From Leptolyngbya sp. SIOISBB (GTDB lineage Bacteria > Cyanobacteriota > Cyanobacteriia > Phormidesmidales > Phormidesmidaceae), in NCBI GenBank assembly GCA_010671905.1, contig JAAHII010000001.1:4712001-4776000 (forward strand): 64,000 nt of DNA, read 5' to 3'. Positions 15,209-23,244 of the stretch are shown piece by piece (the stretch's first letter is position 1; each line of letters begins with the position of its first letter). A program made the position numbers and the translations under genes. The notes below the pieces were generated by a model, which was not told where the DNA came from, made no database searches, and was given only the letters and a program-made list of their open reading frames with translations.

Positions 15209-15917
15209 TGCTCTTGCCGTTTTTCTTCCAAGGGGACTGATAGGAGATGCTGCCTTCAGATAACCCTTGGGCGTAGTCGGTCGTCCATTTGTCGTCCCCC
15301 GTGAAGGTCGCTATCAAATAAGCGATCGCAGCGTCTTCTGGCTCGGTCGTTTCTACAATCCCAAAAACAATATCCCGCAGGCGCTGTTGACTCATTTCAG
15401 GTGCTTTGCGGTAGCCCATGCCGCCTTGGTCGATCGGAGTCGTAAATAACTGGTGCAAAGTGCTGATAGTGGAATGATCACGCCAGTCCATTCCGGCTAC
15501 CCATATCGCATCTTGAATCGCTCTCGATAGCGCAGGCATCGACCAGTCGGGTTGGATTACCCGTGAAGTTTTTGATTGCTCCAAAAGCTCTGCAATAGCC
15601 GCCTCTAGCTCCTGCACTCGATCTTCGAGGGTGGGAGATTTTGTTGTTTTGAGCCACTCCCCTGTGCGAAGCCAAGATTGCAACTCCCCAACTGAGCGCC
15701 CCTCCATTTTTGCCATCGCAGACAAGCTTTCTAGACTGATCTCTGTTTTGAGGGGACGGTTACGCCAGTCACTGATCGTTGTCCTGCTAACCCCAAGCGC
15801 TGAAGCGAGGCGCGAGTAATTCATCCCAGGCTTGTCAGCTTGGGACTCGATCCACTCCTTCAAACGCGATTGGTAGTCGGAAATTGTCAAGGCAACTGTT
15901 AGGTCATCTAACAACAT
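15198..15917 (-). CDS. XRE-family phage repressor
   Basis: 239 residues from ATG 15917. The helix-turn-helix lies at residues about 33-56 (YSRLASALGVSRTTISDWRN). A coiled segment (LEDRVQELEAAIAELLEQ, about 97-115) may serve for dimerisation, and the C-terminal half is a domain I do not recognise, with no LexA-type Ser/Lys protease motif visible. An operator (15897-15913) overlaps the first codons, so translation may in fact begin at a TTG near 15890. It is divergent from the early operon at 16011 and is its probable repressor. Confidence 0.8.
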   Translation of the reverse strand: MLLDDLTVALTISDYQSRLKEWIESQADKPGMNYSRLASALGVSRTTISDWRNRPLKTEISLESLSAMAKMEGRSVGELQSWLRTGEWLKTTKSPTLEDRVQELEAAIAELLEQSKTSRVIQPDWSMPALSRAIQDAIWVAGMDWRDHSTISTLHQLFTTPIDQGGMGYRKAPEMSQQRLRDIVFGIVETTEPEDAAIAYLIATFTGDDKWTTDYAQGLSEGSISYQSPWKKNGKSIIA

Positions 15918-15993
15918 TCAAGCATTAACCACTAAAAATCTCTGCCCGCTCGGTTGACATTCCAGCTAACAATATGCAAGATCATGTTAGCTG
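15897..15993. promoter_or_regulatory. Operators of the second repressor switch
   Basis: Two inverted repeats share the half-site TGTTAG/CTAACA: TGTTAG-N5-CTAACA at 15897-15913, and CAGCTAACA (15963-15971) with TGTTAGCTG (15985-15993). A TTGACA box (15954-15959) lies just before the second repeat, so binding would block the rightward early promoter; the -10 is weak. Confidence 0.6.
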
Positions 15994-16010
15994 AGTTAAC
16001 ACTTTCGCTG

Positions 16011-16178
16011 ATGCAGACAAATGTTCGTTTTTACAGGGCGAAACTCAACCTACTCAATGGCTTGGCTGCGTTGAGCGGAAAAAGCGTGGCCGAGTACCTG
16101 GGCGACTTGGTTGAGCGCGACGCCAAAGAAAGAGGGGTGCCGATTCCCAAGCCCACCCAGCCCGCCGAGGCTGCGTGA
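16011..16178 (+). CDS. Small RHH-like protein at the start of the early operon
   Basis: 55 residues from ATG 16011. The N-terminal strand (TNVRFYRA) and following helices (LNLLNGLAALSGKSVAEYLGDLVE) match the shape of ribbon-helix-helix DNA-binding proteins. As the first gene right of the operators it could be an antirepressor or Cro-like factor. The fold call is tentative. Confidence 0.5.
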   Translation: MQTNVRFYRAKLNLLNGLAALSGKSVAEYLGDLVERDAKERGVPIPKPTQPAEAA

Positions 16179-16214
16179 GTGCGACGACGTGAACCCATTT
16201 AGACGGAGGAATTG

Positions 16215-16529
16215 ATGGACGCATTACTCGCATTGTTTTTGATTTTTGTCGTAGCGCTGCCGTTGTCAGCAGTGCTGAACGGATGGGCCTTGATAAATCT
16301 GTGGGGTTGGTTTGTGACCCCCTTATTCAGCCTGCCTGAGCTAACGATGGGCTACGCAATTGGGCTGGGCATGGTGGTTTCTTTTCTGACCTACCACTAC
16401 GACACCTCATCCAGCAACAACAGCAAAGAATCGGCGCTGGCTATTGCCTCTGGTGCCTTGGTCGCCACCGTTTTGAGGCCCACTATCACTGTTTTTGTCG
16501 GTTGGGTCGTCTACCAAATTTTTCTCTAA
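16215..16529 (+). CDS. Small membrane protein of the early operon
   Basis: 104 residues from ATG 16215, preceded by GGAGG five to six bases upstream. Three or four hydrophobic segments (about 3-25, 30-55, 70-100) make it an integral membrane protein. No family recognised. Superinfection exclusion or holin-like roles are possible but unsupported by motif. Confidence 0.6.
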   Translation: MDALLALFLIFVVALPLSAVLNGWALINLWGWFVTPLFSLPELTMGYAIGLGMVVSFLTYHYDTSSSNNSKESALAIASGALVATVLRPTITVFVGWVVYQIFL

Positions 16530-16583
16530 AGCAAAAACCCCCGCCGTGCGATGGCGAGGGCTGTAAAACCACAGGTAATAATC

Positions 16584-16934
16584 ATGCAAAACCTTTGTAC
16601 TAGCAGGGTAGCACAGCCCTGCGAAACTGATTCCCCGCCCCGGTACACCTTCCGGGAAGCGCACGAAGAAAACCCAATGGCCGAGCTGGTCGAACTGTTC
16701 CCCGGTGGCTTTGCGGTCGAATTTTGGAATACCGAATTCGCCAGGGTCTTGGTTCATCCCGACTTTGTGATGACCGATAGCCTGCTCACTGCTATCTCCG
16801 ATCAGGGTGGCGATGTACCCCCCGCTGTTTTCTGGGCCTGGAACGACCACGGCGCTATCTGCGTGGCGTGGCATTGGCTAGAGCTCGTCACCGACTGCGA
16901 GTACGACGCAGTTGAGGAGGTGGCGGCGGCATGA
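16584..16934 (+). CDS. Early phage protein, copy 1 of three tandem paralogues
   Basis: 116 residues from ATG 16584. Its second half (MAELVELFPGGF, then SDQGGDVPPAVFWAW and AICVAWHW) lines up with the two following genes in spacing and in the terminal Trp-containing strand. The paralogy is remote. It overlaps the next gene by four bases. Function unknown. Confidence 0.55.
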   Translation: MQNLCTSRVAQPCETDSPPRYTFREAHEENPMAELVELFPGGFAVEFWNTEFARVLVHPDFVMTDSLLTAISDQGGDVPPAVFWAWNDHGAICVAWHWLELVTDCEYDAVEEVAAA

Positions 16935-17191
16935 AAACCCTCCGATGCCAATACACCCAAAACGCTTTAATGCGGGCAATCAACGGACTTAATGTCGGCG
17001 GCTGGAAGCCCGTTGCTGATGAGTACAACCTCTACCAAGTGCCCGTGACCGAGGCCGAGCGTTCCGTTATCTGCGTCGCCTTGCGCTGCGACGGCATTCC
17101 CTCAGAGACGCGACGTCGTTGGTCAGAGCGGGGCGAGCTGTGGATTCCTCACTACTGGACGATGCCCCTCGCGGGCGTGGGGGCGGCATGA
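16931..17191 (+). CDS. Early phage protein, copy 2 of three tandem paralogues
   Basis: 86 residues. LMRAINGLNVGGWK at the start and GELWIPHYW near the end align with LAHIINQLNPNGFE and HELWIPAAW in the next gene. It is coupled on both sides by ATGA overlaps. No known family recognised. Confidence 0.6.
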   Translation: MKTLRCQYTQNALMRAINGLNVGGWKPVADEYNLYQVPVTEAERSVICVALRCDGIPSETRRRWSERGELWIPHYWTMPLAGVGAA

Positions 17192-17475
17192 CACAGACCA
17201 CCCACGAAGCGACCTTTTACCGCTGCAACTTCGATCACCCGCTCGCTCACATCATTAACCAACTCAATCCCAATGGCTTTGAGTATCTGGGTAAAACCAG
17301 CGCGGGCAAATGGATTCAGATCGCCTACGACACCGACGAACGCGCCGCCATACACGCGGCGATTCATTGCGCTGATACCCCGCCCATTACTCGTTACGCC
17401 TGGGATGACGCGCTCTTAGAGCATGAATTGTGGATTCCCGCCGCCTGGTGCGAGGAGGTGCAGCATGCCTCGTAG
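17188..17475 (+). CDS. Early phage protein, copy 3 of three tandem paralogues
   Basis: 95 residues from ATG 17188, which overlaps the previous stop. It shares the helix LAHIINQLN, the central strand and the ELWIP-x-x-W end with the gene before it. Small tandem paralogues in phage early regions are often host-takeover or anti-defence factors; no direct evidence here. Confidence 0.6.
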   Translation: MTQTTHEATFYRCNFDHPLAHIINQLNPNGFEYLGKTSAGKWIQIAYDTDERAAIHAAIHCADTPPITRYAWDDALLEHELWIPAAWCEEVQHAS

Positions 17476-18259
17476 AAAAGGCGGAACCGTCACCCCCCAC
17501 GGCGAAATCCATAAGCGTTTCAAGCGCAGAGACATCGCCGATCAGGTGATGGGCCTGTTGAAATATGCCGATAAAACGCCGGAACAACTGATCATTGCCC
17601 TCGGCATCAACCGCTGGGACAACAGAGCCAAGGCGACTCAGCAGCAAGAGTTGTGCAAGGAGATGGACGCCCTGATCAAGCGGCGCGGACTCCCGATCAC
17701 CAAAACCGAAGCCCCCGGACGAGGCGCTCAGCCCAAGTACGGACTAAGTCGCCAACGCACCCAACGAGTGCAGGCTGAGCCCACTCTCAAGACCTGCATC
17801 GACCCCGCCCTCAAAGGCACTTGGAGCGCTGACCAAAAAGACGCCCACCGCGACAGGAAGAAAGCGGCTTGGGCCGAGAAAGCGCAGCTCATGGAGGCTG
17901 ATTCCAAGGCTCAACGGGCCGATATGCGGAAGCGCCTTCAGCCCAAGTCCGAGAGGAAAACTCAGGCATCTACCAAGGCTCGTAAACCTCGCACTCCTAA
18001 ACCGGCAGTAGCGCCCAAACCCGCTGCGACGGGACGCCCGCGCAAGGTGAGTCGTGGCCCCACTGAGGCCGTACGGATGCAGCTAGAGCCCAAAATCCTG
18101 CGATTACTCAGGACTCAGGGCAACGTCACCGAGGCTCAAATGCGTCGTCGTCTTGGGGCCGCTGCTGTTGAGGTCGCCAAGGCTATGACCGGCGTGGACT
18201 CCGGGCAGTTGGGGGTGGGGCGCTTCTTTTACCTGTCAGAGGAGGCGAGTGTATCATGA
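17465..18259 (+). CDS. Basic early phage protein with winged-helix-like C-terminus
   Basis: 264 residues from ATG 17465; a longer form would overlap the previous gene in another frame. Residues 20-90 are helical, 140-200 are a Lys/Arg/Pro/Ala-rich linker, and the C-terminus (EPKILRLLRTQGNVTEAQMRRRL, ending GRFFYLSEE) resembles a winged helix. Probably DNA- or RNA-binding. Coupled to 18256. Confidence 0.55.
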   Translation: MPRRKGGTVTPHGEIHKRFKRRDIADQVMGLLKYADKTPEQLIIALGINRWDNRAKATQQQELCKEMDALIKRRGLPITKTEAPGRGAQPKYGLSRQRTQRVQAEPTLKTCIDPALKGTWSADQKDAHRDRKKAAWAEKAQLMEADSKAQRADMRKRLQPKSERKTQASTKARKPRTPKPAVAPKPAATGRPRKVSRGPTEAVRMQLEPKILRLLRTQGNVTEAQMRRRLGAAAVEVAKAMTGVDSGQLGVGRFFYLSEEASVS

Positions 18260-18555
18260 CCCGTTTTGAAATCGTCGATCGCGCCATCCTTTCCGCCCTG
18301 CAGTTTGGCAACGACAGCGGCTATTACACGCTAGGCGACTGGCTACGTGACTGTCGGCATGTGGGCCTGTTCATCGTTGCCGTACTGCTGAACTGGCGAC
18401 TCCCGGACGACCCGGAGCATCTGCTGATTGACGAAACCACCGGGCCGTTTTGCTCAGAGGTGTCTTGCTACATAGGGACTTCACAGACCATCGAAGTCAA
18501 ATGGTTTGGGCACCCGTGGCTACCCGTTTACATGATTTCCATCTACCCAAGCTAG
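18256..18555 (+). CDS. Small hypothetical early phage protein
   Basis: 99 residues, start overlapping the previous stop (ATGA). Contains SALQFGNDSGYYTLGDWLRDC and an aromatic-rich C-terminus. Not recognised. A terminator follows directly, so it ends the first transcription segment of the early region. Confidence 0.55.
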   Translation: MTRFEIVDRAILSALQFGNDSGYYTLGDWLRDCRHVGLFIVAVLLNWRLPDDPEHLLIDETTGPFCSEVSCYIGTSQTIEVKWFGHPWLPVYMISIYPS

Positions 18556-18597
18556 CCTCTGGAGCCTCGCATCTACACTCCAGAGGCTCCTTTTTTC
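18554..18597 (+). terminator. Strong intrinsic terminator inside the early region
   Basis: AGCCTCTGGAG (18554-18564) and CTCCAGAGGCT (18578-18588) form an 11-bp perfect stem, followed by CCTTTTTTCTTG. It separates 16011-18555 from the replication segment, so the latter needs read-through, antitermination or its own promoter in 18597-18626. Confidence 0.85.
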
Positions 18598-18626
18598 TTG
18601 CTTTCAACTGAGAACTGAGAAACGTC

Positions 18627-18827
18627 ATGAATATCAAAATTCCGCCCTGCCCAGGCAAGCTGCCGATTGAGAAGCCGGACATCGAACGCTGGTTACTGGG
18701 CCTATACGGCGTTCGCCCCGTCGTGGAGCGCGACGGCGACGGCTGGGTGTGCTCATGGCCAGATCCCGAGCCAGGTGGCTTCGTCGAAATCCCTTGGGGC
18801 TCACTCCATACAGCAGAGGTGAAGTGA
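18627..18827 (+). CDS. Small hypothetical early phage protein
   Basis: 66 residues, ends one base before the primase start. Contains IERWLLGLYGVRPVVERDGDGW and VEIPWGSLH. Not recognised; its linkage to the primase suggests a role in replication. Confidence 0.55.
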   Translation: MNIKIPPCPGKLPIEKPDIERWLLGLYGVRPVVERDGDGWVCSWPDPEPGGFVEIPWGSLHTAEVK

Positions 18828-18828
18828 C

Positions 18829-20280
18829 ATGGTGACAACGCCTCTGTACCCCAAACACCCCCACGGCAAACGACTAGCCGAAATATTTAACTACGGCTGG
18901 AAATGGCTATCCACCCCCAACGACGGGGGGCGCACCGCCTGGACAACGAACGACGATTATCCCCTTAAGCCGCGCACTCTCTGGAAGCGCTGGCAAGACA
19001 TGACCGAAATCATCGGCGTGCGGTTTGGTCGTCTCACCCGCTACGCCATGCTCGATATCGATGCTGGTAGCGAATACCTCGAAATGCTGCCCCAAATCAA
19101 GATGGCCCTCGAAACCATCGGCATTGTCCGCACCATCTTTCTTCGGTCGAGTTGGAGCGGTGGCCTGCACATATACATCCCCCTGCCTGCGGAGTTTTCT
19201 ACTTTCTCAGTCGCTTGTGGCCTCCGTCAGTGCTTAGAAGCTCAAGGGTTTGTGGTCGCTAACGGACAGCTCGAAATCTTCCCAAATGAAAAAGCTTACT
19301 CCCGCCCTTGGCGCGGCGAAAAACCGACCGAGTACAACGGTCATCGTCTACCGTTGCAGCCCCACAGTGGAGCCTGTCTACTAGACGACGACCTGCAATC
19401 GATGGGCAACGACATCGCCGTCTTTTGGGCGATGTGGGATAACGCTGTAGTCATGAACGACGCCCAAGACATCATGTGGGCCTTGTCGACAGCTCGCAAC
19501 AACCGGCGTAAACATCGCCGTCAGGCCACTGGCCCTGCTCAAGAGTGGCAGCAAGACCTCGAAGCCATCATCCGCGAAGGCTGGACCGGCCCCGGTCAAA
19601 CTAACAAAATCCTCAAAGAGATTGCCACCTACGGCAGAGTCTTTGAAAAGCTCTCAGGACACGAGCTAATCATCTACATCGCCACCACTGCTTTTGACTG
19701 CCCTGGCTATCTAGAGCACTGCCAGCACAAACACGAGATTGAACGCCGCTGTCGAGCGTGGGGCATGGCCGTCGAGAAATACTACTGGCCCCTGGGCGAT
19801 GAACCCCTGAGAGAGCGCAAATCCTTTGGTGACATCTGCCAGCAACGAGCCAATGACGCCCGCGATCGCATCGCAGACGCAGTGAAATGGCTACGACAGC
19901 AGATGCAAGGCTTCAACATCAAACAGATGGTCGCCGCCATCTGTAGAGAAGCCCGCTGCAGCCCCAACACCCTCTATAAAAACCGTGATTTATGGCACCC
20001 CGACGGCGAAAAACCATCAGAGGGTGTAACCCCTTCCAGTGTAAGCGATCCAGCCGAATTAGAGGCGGTGCAGCGTCAAGTTAGGGAATCGCTTGAAAGC
20101 GTTGGTGCGTGGGAGGTTACACCCAAGGGGGGGAGAGATGAAGTGTATATCTTGAAGTCGCCCCATTTAAAAAACTTATCTCCGGAAGGGGAAAAGAGGG
20201 GGTGTGGGGGAGAAAAGGGGTTATCCACAGGGTGGTCACCCCTGAATGGCTGGAAAGAGGGGGGCGTCGACGATGTCTGA
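18829..20280 (+). CDS. AEP-type primase / replication protein
   Basis: 483 residues. MLDIDAGSEY (about 74-83) supplies the D-x-D metal site and RSSWSGGLHIYIPLP (about 105-120) the S-x-x-G-H-h-h-h pattern of archaeo-eukaryotic-type primase-polymerases. The rest is a helical region, and a basic HTH-like part near residues 350-390 (FNIKQMVAAICREARCSPNTLYKNR). No helicase Walker motif is present, so helicase must come from another gene or the host. It starts the replication/modification segment and overlaps the next gene by eight bases. Related proteins occur on cyanobacterial plasmids and phages. Confidence 0.7.
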   Translation: MVTTPLYPKHPHGKRLAEIFNYGWKWLSTPNDGGRTAWTTNDDYPLKPRTLWKRWQDMTEIIGVRFGRLTRYAMLDIDAGSEYLEMLPQIKMALETIGIVRTIFLRSSWSGGLHIYIPLPAEFSTFSVACGLRQCLEAQGFVVANGQLEIFPNEKAYSRPWRGEKPTEYNGHRLPLQPHSGACLLDDDLQSMGNDIAVFWAMWDNAVVMNDAQDIMWALSTARNNRRKHRRQATGPAQEWQQDLEAIIREGWTGPGQTNKILKEIATYGRVFEKLSGHELIIYIATTAFDCPGYLEHCQHKHEIERRCRAWGMAVEKYYWPLGDEPLRERKSFGDICQQRANDARDRIADAVKWLRQQMQGFNIKQMVAAICREARCSPNTLYKNRDLWHPDGEKPSEGVTPSSVSDPAELEAVQRQVRESLESVGAWEVTPKGGRDEVYILKSPHLKNLSPEGEKRGCGGEKGLSTGWSPLNGWKEGGVDDV

Positions 20281-20605
20281 CACTGCCCCAGCTACTAAAC
20301 CACTAGTCCGTCCTACCCCACCTCAAAATCTCAGTGGTTTGATTGGTCGGATTGAGGCTGTTTTCAGGCTGCTAGCTCGTTACGATTCCAGCTTTGGCGA
20401 GAACGGCTATGGCGCGGAAGGCGACGCGGCGGTGTGCGAAGGGTGGCAGCACCCGATTATCAAAACTTACTTGCGGTCCAAGGGTTACCAAGATCGCCAC
20501 GACTGGACTGAGCACGATCTGGATGGGTTGTACTTCAACCTGGTCAAACTGCTGGGTCGCTACGAGGCAACCGCATGCCTTCTCAAGCGGGAGGTTGTCT
20601 CATGA
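20273..20605 (+). CDS. Hypothetical early phage protein
   Basis: 110 residues from ATG 20273, with a G-rich ribosome site eight bases upstream. Helical, with IGRIEAVFRLLARYDSSFG and LYFNLVKLLGRYEA. Not recognised. Both ends overlap neighbours. Confidence 0.55.
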   Translation: MSDTAPATKPLVRPTPPQNLSGLIGRIEAVFRLLARYDSSFGENGYGAEGDAAVCEGWQHPIIKTYLRSKGYQDRHDWTEHDLDGLYFNLVKLLGRYEATACLLKREVVS

Positions 20606-20850
20606 CTCCCGCCGAACGCATCACCGCTGCCGCCGCCTGGTATGGCCGACACCGTGCCGAGCTGCCCAGCGCCCCATTCCAGCTCAGTCAGGGTGTCAGG
20701 GTCTCCGAACCCACCCGGTTCTACGCTGCTCTGGATGAGGCGATATCCGGTTGGCAGACGAAGCGTGAAACCAGTCGCCTTGATGTTTGTCACATCCTTC
20801 TGCCCATGCGCAAACTTCGCGCCTATTTGGAGAAAGGAGGTGCAACGTGA
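20602..20850 (+). CDS. Small hypothetical early phage protein
   Basis: 82 residues starting at an ATGA overlap. Helical (ERITAAAAWYGRHRAEL). Not recognised. Its stop overlaps the methyltransferase start (TGATG). Confidence 0.55.
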   Translation: MTPAERITAAAAWYGRHRAELPSAPFQLSQGVRVSEPTRFYAALDEAISGWQTKRETSRLDVCHILLPMRKLRAYLEKGGAT

Positions 20851-21662
20851 TGCAGTTGGCTCTTCCCTCTCTATCTTTTCCCCATCGTCCACCACTGCGT
20901 TATTTCGGTGGTAAGTGGCGCATGGCCCCGTGGTTGCTCAAGCAGTATCCACTGCATCGCAACTATGTCACGCCCTACGGCGGTGGGTGGTGCGAGTCCT
21001 TTCAAAAAACTCGAGCCGGTGGTGTGGAGGTTTACAACGATCTCAACCACAGCACCGTCAACTTTTTCACCCAACTGCGCGACCACCCAGACATCCTGAT
21101 TCCCGCTATTGAAGCGACCGAGCGGAATCGAGCTGAATTTATCCGTAGCCGAAAGCCCGCTGAAAACCTCATTGAGCAGGCAAGACGCTACTACATCTAC
21201 TGCCATCTCAGTGTGATGGGTGGGGGCGGGCCTTTGTGGTCAGGCACCAGCGCGGATCGGCTCGAGGTGAAAGCGATTAAGGATGATTCTCATCTCTGGA
21301 CTGCATCCGAACGGTTGCAAGGGGTTCGCATCGAGCAGCAAGACGCGCTGGAGTGCATCGCTAAATACGACGACTCAAAGACGTTGTTTTACTGCGATCC
21401 GACCTACCCCAAGCAGTCGCTCGCGAGCGGGAACCGGACTTGGTATCTGCACCACATGCCAGATGAGCATCATCGAAAACTGGCAGCACTGCTGAGTCGG
21501 ATTGAGGGTGCGGCAGTTGTGAGCGGCTATGACTGTCCGCTCTACCAAGAAATCTTTGCCGGATGGAAGCGCGTCGAACGTCGCACCACAAACATGCAGC
21601 GTAAGCAGGCACTTGAATGCATCTGGATAAAGGAGGCCCGCCATGCCAGAACAAAGCACTAA
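20850..21662 (+). CDS. D12-class DNA adenine methyltransferase
   Basis: 270 residues from ATG 20850. RYFGGKWRMAPWLL (about 17-30) is the F-x-GGK AdoMet site of Dam-like D12 enzymes and LFYCDPTYP (about 180-188) is the catalytic motif IV, here DPTY instead of the usual DPPY. No restriction partner is present, so it is probably an orphan methylase that protects phage DNA. It overlaps the next gene by 20 bases. Confidence 0.85.
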   Translation: MQLALPSLSFPHRPPLRYFGGKWRMAPWLLKQYPLHRNYVTPYGGGWCESFQKTRAGGVEVYNDLNHSTVNFFTQLRDHPDILIPAIEATERNRAEFIRSRKPAENLIEQARRYYIYCHLSVMGGGGPLWSGTSADRLEVKAIKDDSHLWTASERLQGVRIEQQDALECIAKYDDSKTLFYCDPTYPKQSLASGNRTWYLHHMPDEHHRKLAALLSRIEGAAVVSGYDCPLYQEIFAGWKRVERRTTNMQRKQALECIWIKEARHARTKH

Positions 21663-21957
21663 AGAGCGATTGATGGGCTATCCAAAGGAGATTTTGGTCG
21701 ATTACATGCTCGACGGGCCGCTGCTTTTCCAGATTGACTTCAAAAAACTTGAGTGGCGAAAGCTCCAACTGAGAAGGCGAAAGCTTTTGGACGAATTCCG
21801 AGCGCTCCTAGATGTGCCAACCAAGCCACGGTCGAAATGGTTTCAGGCTCATGAACGTATAGACCAAATTCAGGCGCAGCTTGAGCGTCTGGAGGCAAAA
21901 ACTGACAGCCTTTTATGGCCTGAAAAAGAGGAGGTAACCCATGCCGATGGACCGTAG
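21643..21957 (+). CDS. Hypothetical early phage protein
   Basis: 104 residues, mostly one long charged helix (KKLEWRKLQLRRRKLLDEF, then ERIDQIQAQLERLEAK). Probably a small coiled-coil. Lies between the methylase and the HNH gene and overlaps both. Confidence 0.55.
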   Translation: MPEQSTKERLMGYPKEILVDYMLDGPLLFQIDFKKLEWRKLQLRRRKLLDEFRALLDVPTKPRSKWFQAHERIDQIQAQLERLEAKTDSLLWPEKEEVTHADGP

Positions 21958-22405
21958 CCTCTACCCGCCCAACTGGGAAGCGATCGCCCTCGAAAAGAAG
22001 ATCGCCGCCAACTGGACATGTGAGCACTGCGGGCGACCGTGCCGGAAGCCTGGGGTCGGCTGGATGGACTTTGTTCTGTTCCTGCTGAACTCAGAAGGCA
22101 TGGACGGGTGGTATGCCCAGACTTATGAGGAAACAGCCGACGGCGGAACTGTCGAAAAGCCGCAGCGGTTCACCTTGACCGTTGCGCACCTTGACCAAGA
22201 TCCTAAAAATAACGACCCCAGCAACCTCGCAGCGCTGTGTGCGCCCTGCCATCTGAACCACGATCGCCCCTACATCCTGCTCAATCATCGCCGCAAGCAG
22301 GAGCGGCGGGGACAGCTTAATCTGTTGGACCCCCCCCTGTTCCCCGAGCCTGCGGGGCACGGGAAAGACCCGAAGGCGGTGCAGCACCCAATCTGGAGGA
22401 CTTGA
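21941..22405 (+). CDS. HNH endonuclease-like protein
   Basis: 154 residues. CEHCGRPCRKPG supplies the first zinc Cys pair, TVAHLDQDPKNNDPSNL the H and N residues, and ALCAPCHLNHD the second Cys pair and final His of an HNH nuclease. Phage copies may act in packaging, homing or nicking. The 3' end overlaps no gene; a cytosine methylase follows four bases later. Confidence 0.8.
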   Translation: MPMDRSLYPPNWEAIALEKKIAANWTCEHCGRPCRKPGVGWMDFVLFLLNSEGMDGWYAQTYEETADGGTVEKPQRFTLTVAHLDQDPKNNDPSNLAALCAPCHLNHDRPYILLNHRRKQERRGQLNLLDPPLFPEPAGHGKDPKAVQHPIWRT

Positions 22406-22408
22406 GTG

Positions 22409-23083
22409 ATGCATCGCAAACCGCGCTTACTGGATTTGTTTTGCTGTGCTGGAGGGGCAGGTATGGGTTACTCCAATGCTGGCTTTGAAGTTGTCGGCGT
22501 TGATATACGCCCACAACCTCGTTACCCATTCGCGTTTCATCAGTCAGACTGGCAAACGTTTCTTGATGAGCATTGGCAAGAACTTGACGTCTTACATGCC
22601 TCGCCGCCATGTCAGGGTTACTCAGTCCTCAAGAGCCTGAGTAAGTCCAATGCGCCACTACTAATTCCGGCTGTTCGGGCGGCCTTCAAGGCAACTGGCA
22701 AAAGCTATGTGATCGAAAATGTCCCGGGTGCGAAGCGGGATCTAGTCAACCCGTTGACCCTTAGAGGTAATCAGTTTGGTTTGCGCGTGATCCGCGACCG
22801 ACTGTTTGAGGTCAACCCGTTTCTGTTGTCCCCTCCCTTGGTTCCCGTAAATGGCTCCACAAAAAGCCATCGAGGGAAAAACAGGCTTCATGACGGCGCT
22901 GAATACATAACAGTGACCGGGCATTGTTTTTTGGTCGAAGAGGCGCGCAGGGCTATGGGAATTGATTGGATGACCCAGGATGAACTTGCTCAGGCAATTC
23001 CTCCTGCTTACACCCAGTGGATCGGTGAACAGCTGATGAGAGTGTGCAGTGGGCGAGTTGAACAAACCTTGGAGGTGCTCTGA
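22409..23083 (+). CDS. DNA cytosine-5 methyltransferase (small phage type)
   Basis: 224 residues from ATG 22409 (a GTG three bases earlier is the alternative). LDLFCCAGGAGMGY is AdoMet motif I, SPPCQGYS holds the catalytic Cys, and VIENVPG is motif VI. At under 230 residues the target recognition region is very short. It is a second orphan methylase beside the adenine enzyme. Confidence 0.85.
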   Translation: MHRKPRLLDLFCCAGGAGMGYSNAGFEVVGVDIRPQPRYPFAFHQSDWQTFLDEHWQELDVLHASPPCQGYSVLKSLSKSNAPLLIPAVRAAFKATGKSYVIENVPGAKRDLVNPLTLRGNQFGLRVIRDRLFEVNPFLLSPPLVPVNGSTKSHRGKNRLHDGAEYITVTGHCFLVEEARRAMGIDWMTQDELAQAIPPAYTQWIGEQLMRVCSGRVEQTLEVL

Positions 23084-23244
23084 TGCACTACTGCCCCCGC
23101 TGCGGACATGCCTGCAACTGCAATGGCGACACCGAAGAGCGCTGCCAGCATGAATGCGATCCACGCGATCCGCCACTACAGAGCAAACCAGACACCGAGC
23201 AACGCAACCTACTCGACAAAGCCCTGATGAGGTTTCTGAAATGA
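23083..23244 (+). CDS. Small Cys-rich zinc-finger-like protein
   Basis: 53 residues starting at the overlap with the previous stop (TGATG). CPRCGHACNC and CQHEC give six cysteines and two histidines in the first 25 residues, so a zinc-binding knuckle is likely. It overlaps the ASCH gene by four bases. Confidence 0.6.
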   Translation: MHYCPRCGHACNCNGDTEERCQHECDPRDPPLQSKPDTEQRNLLDKALMRFLK

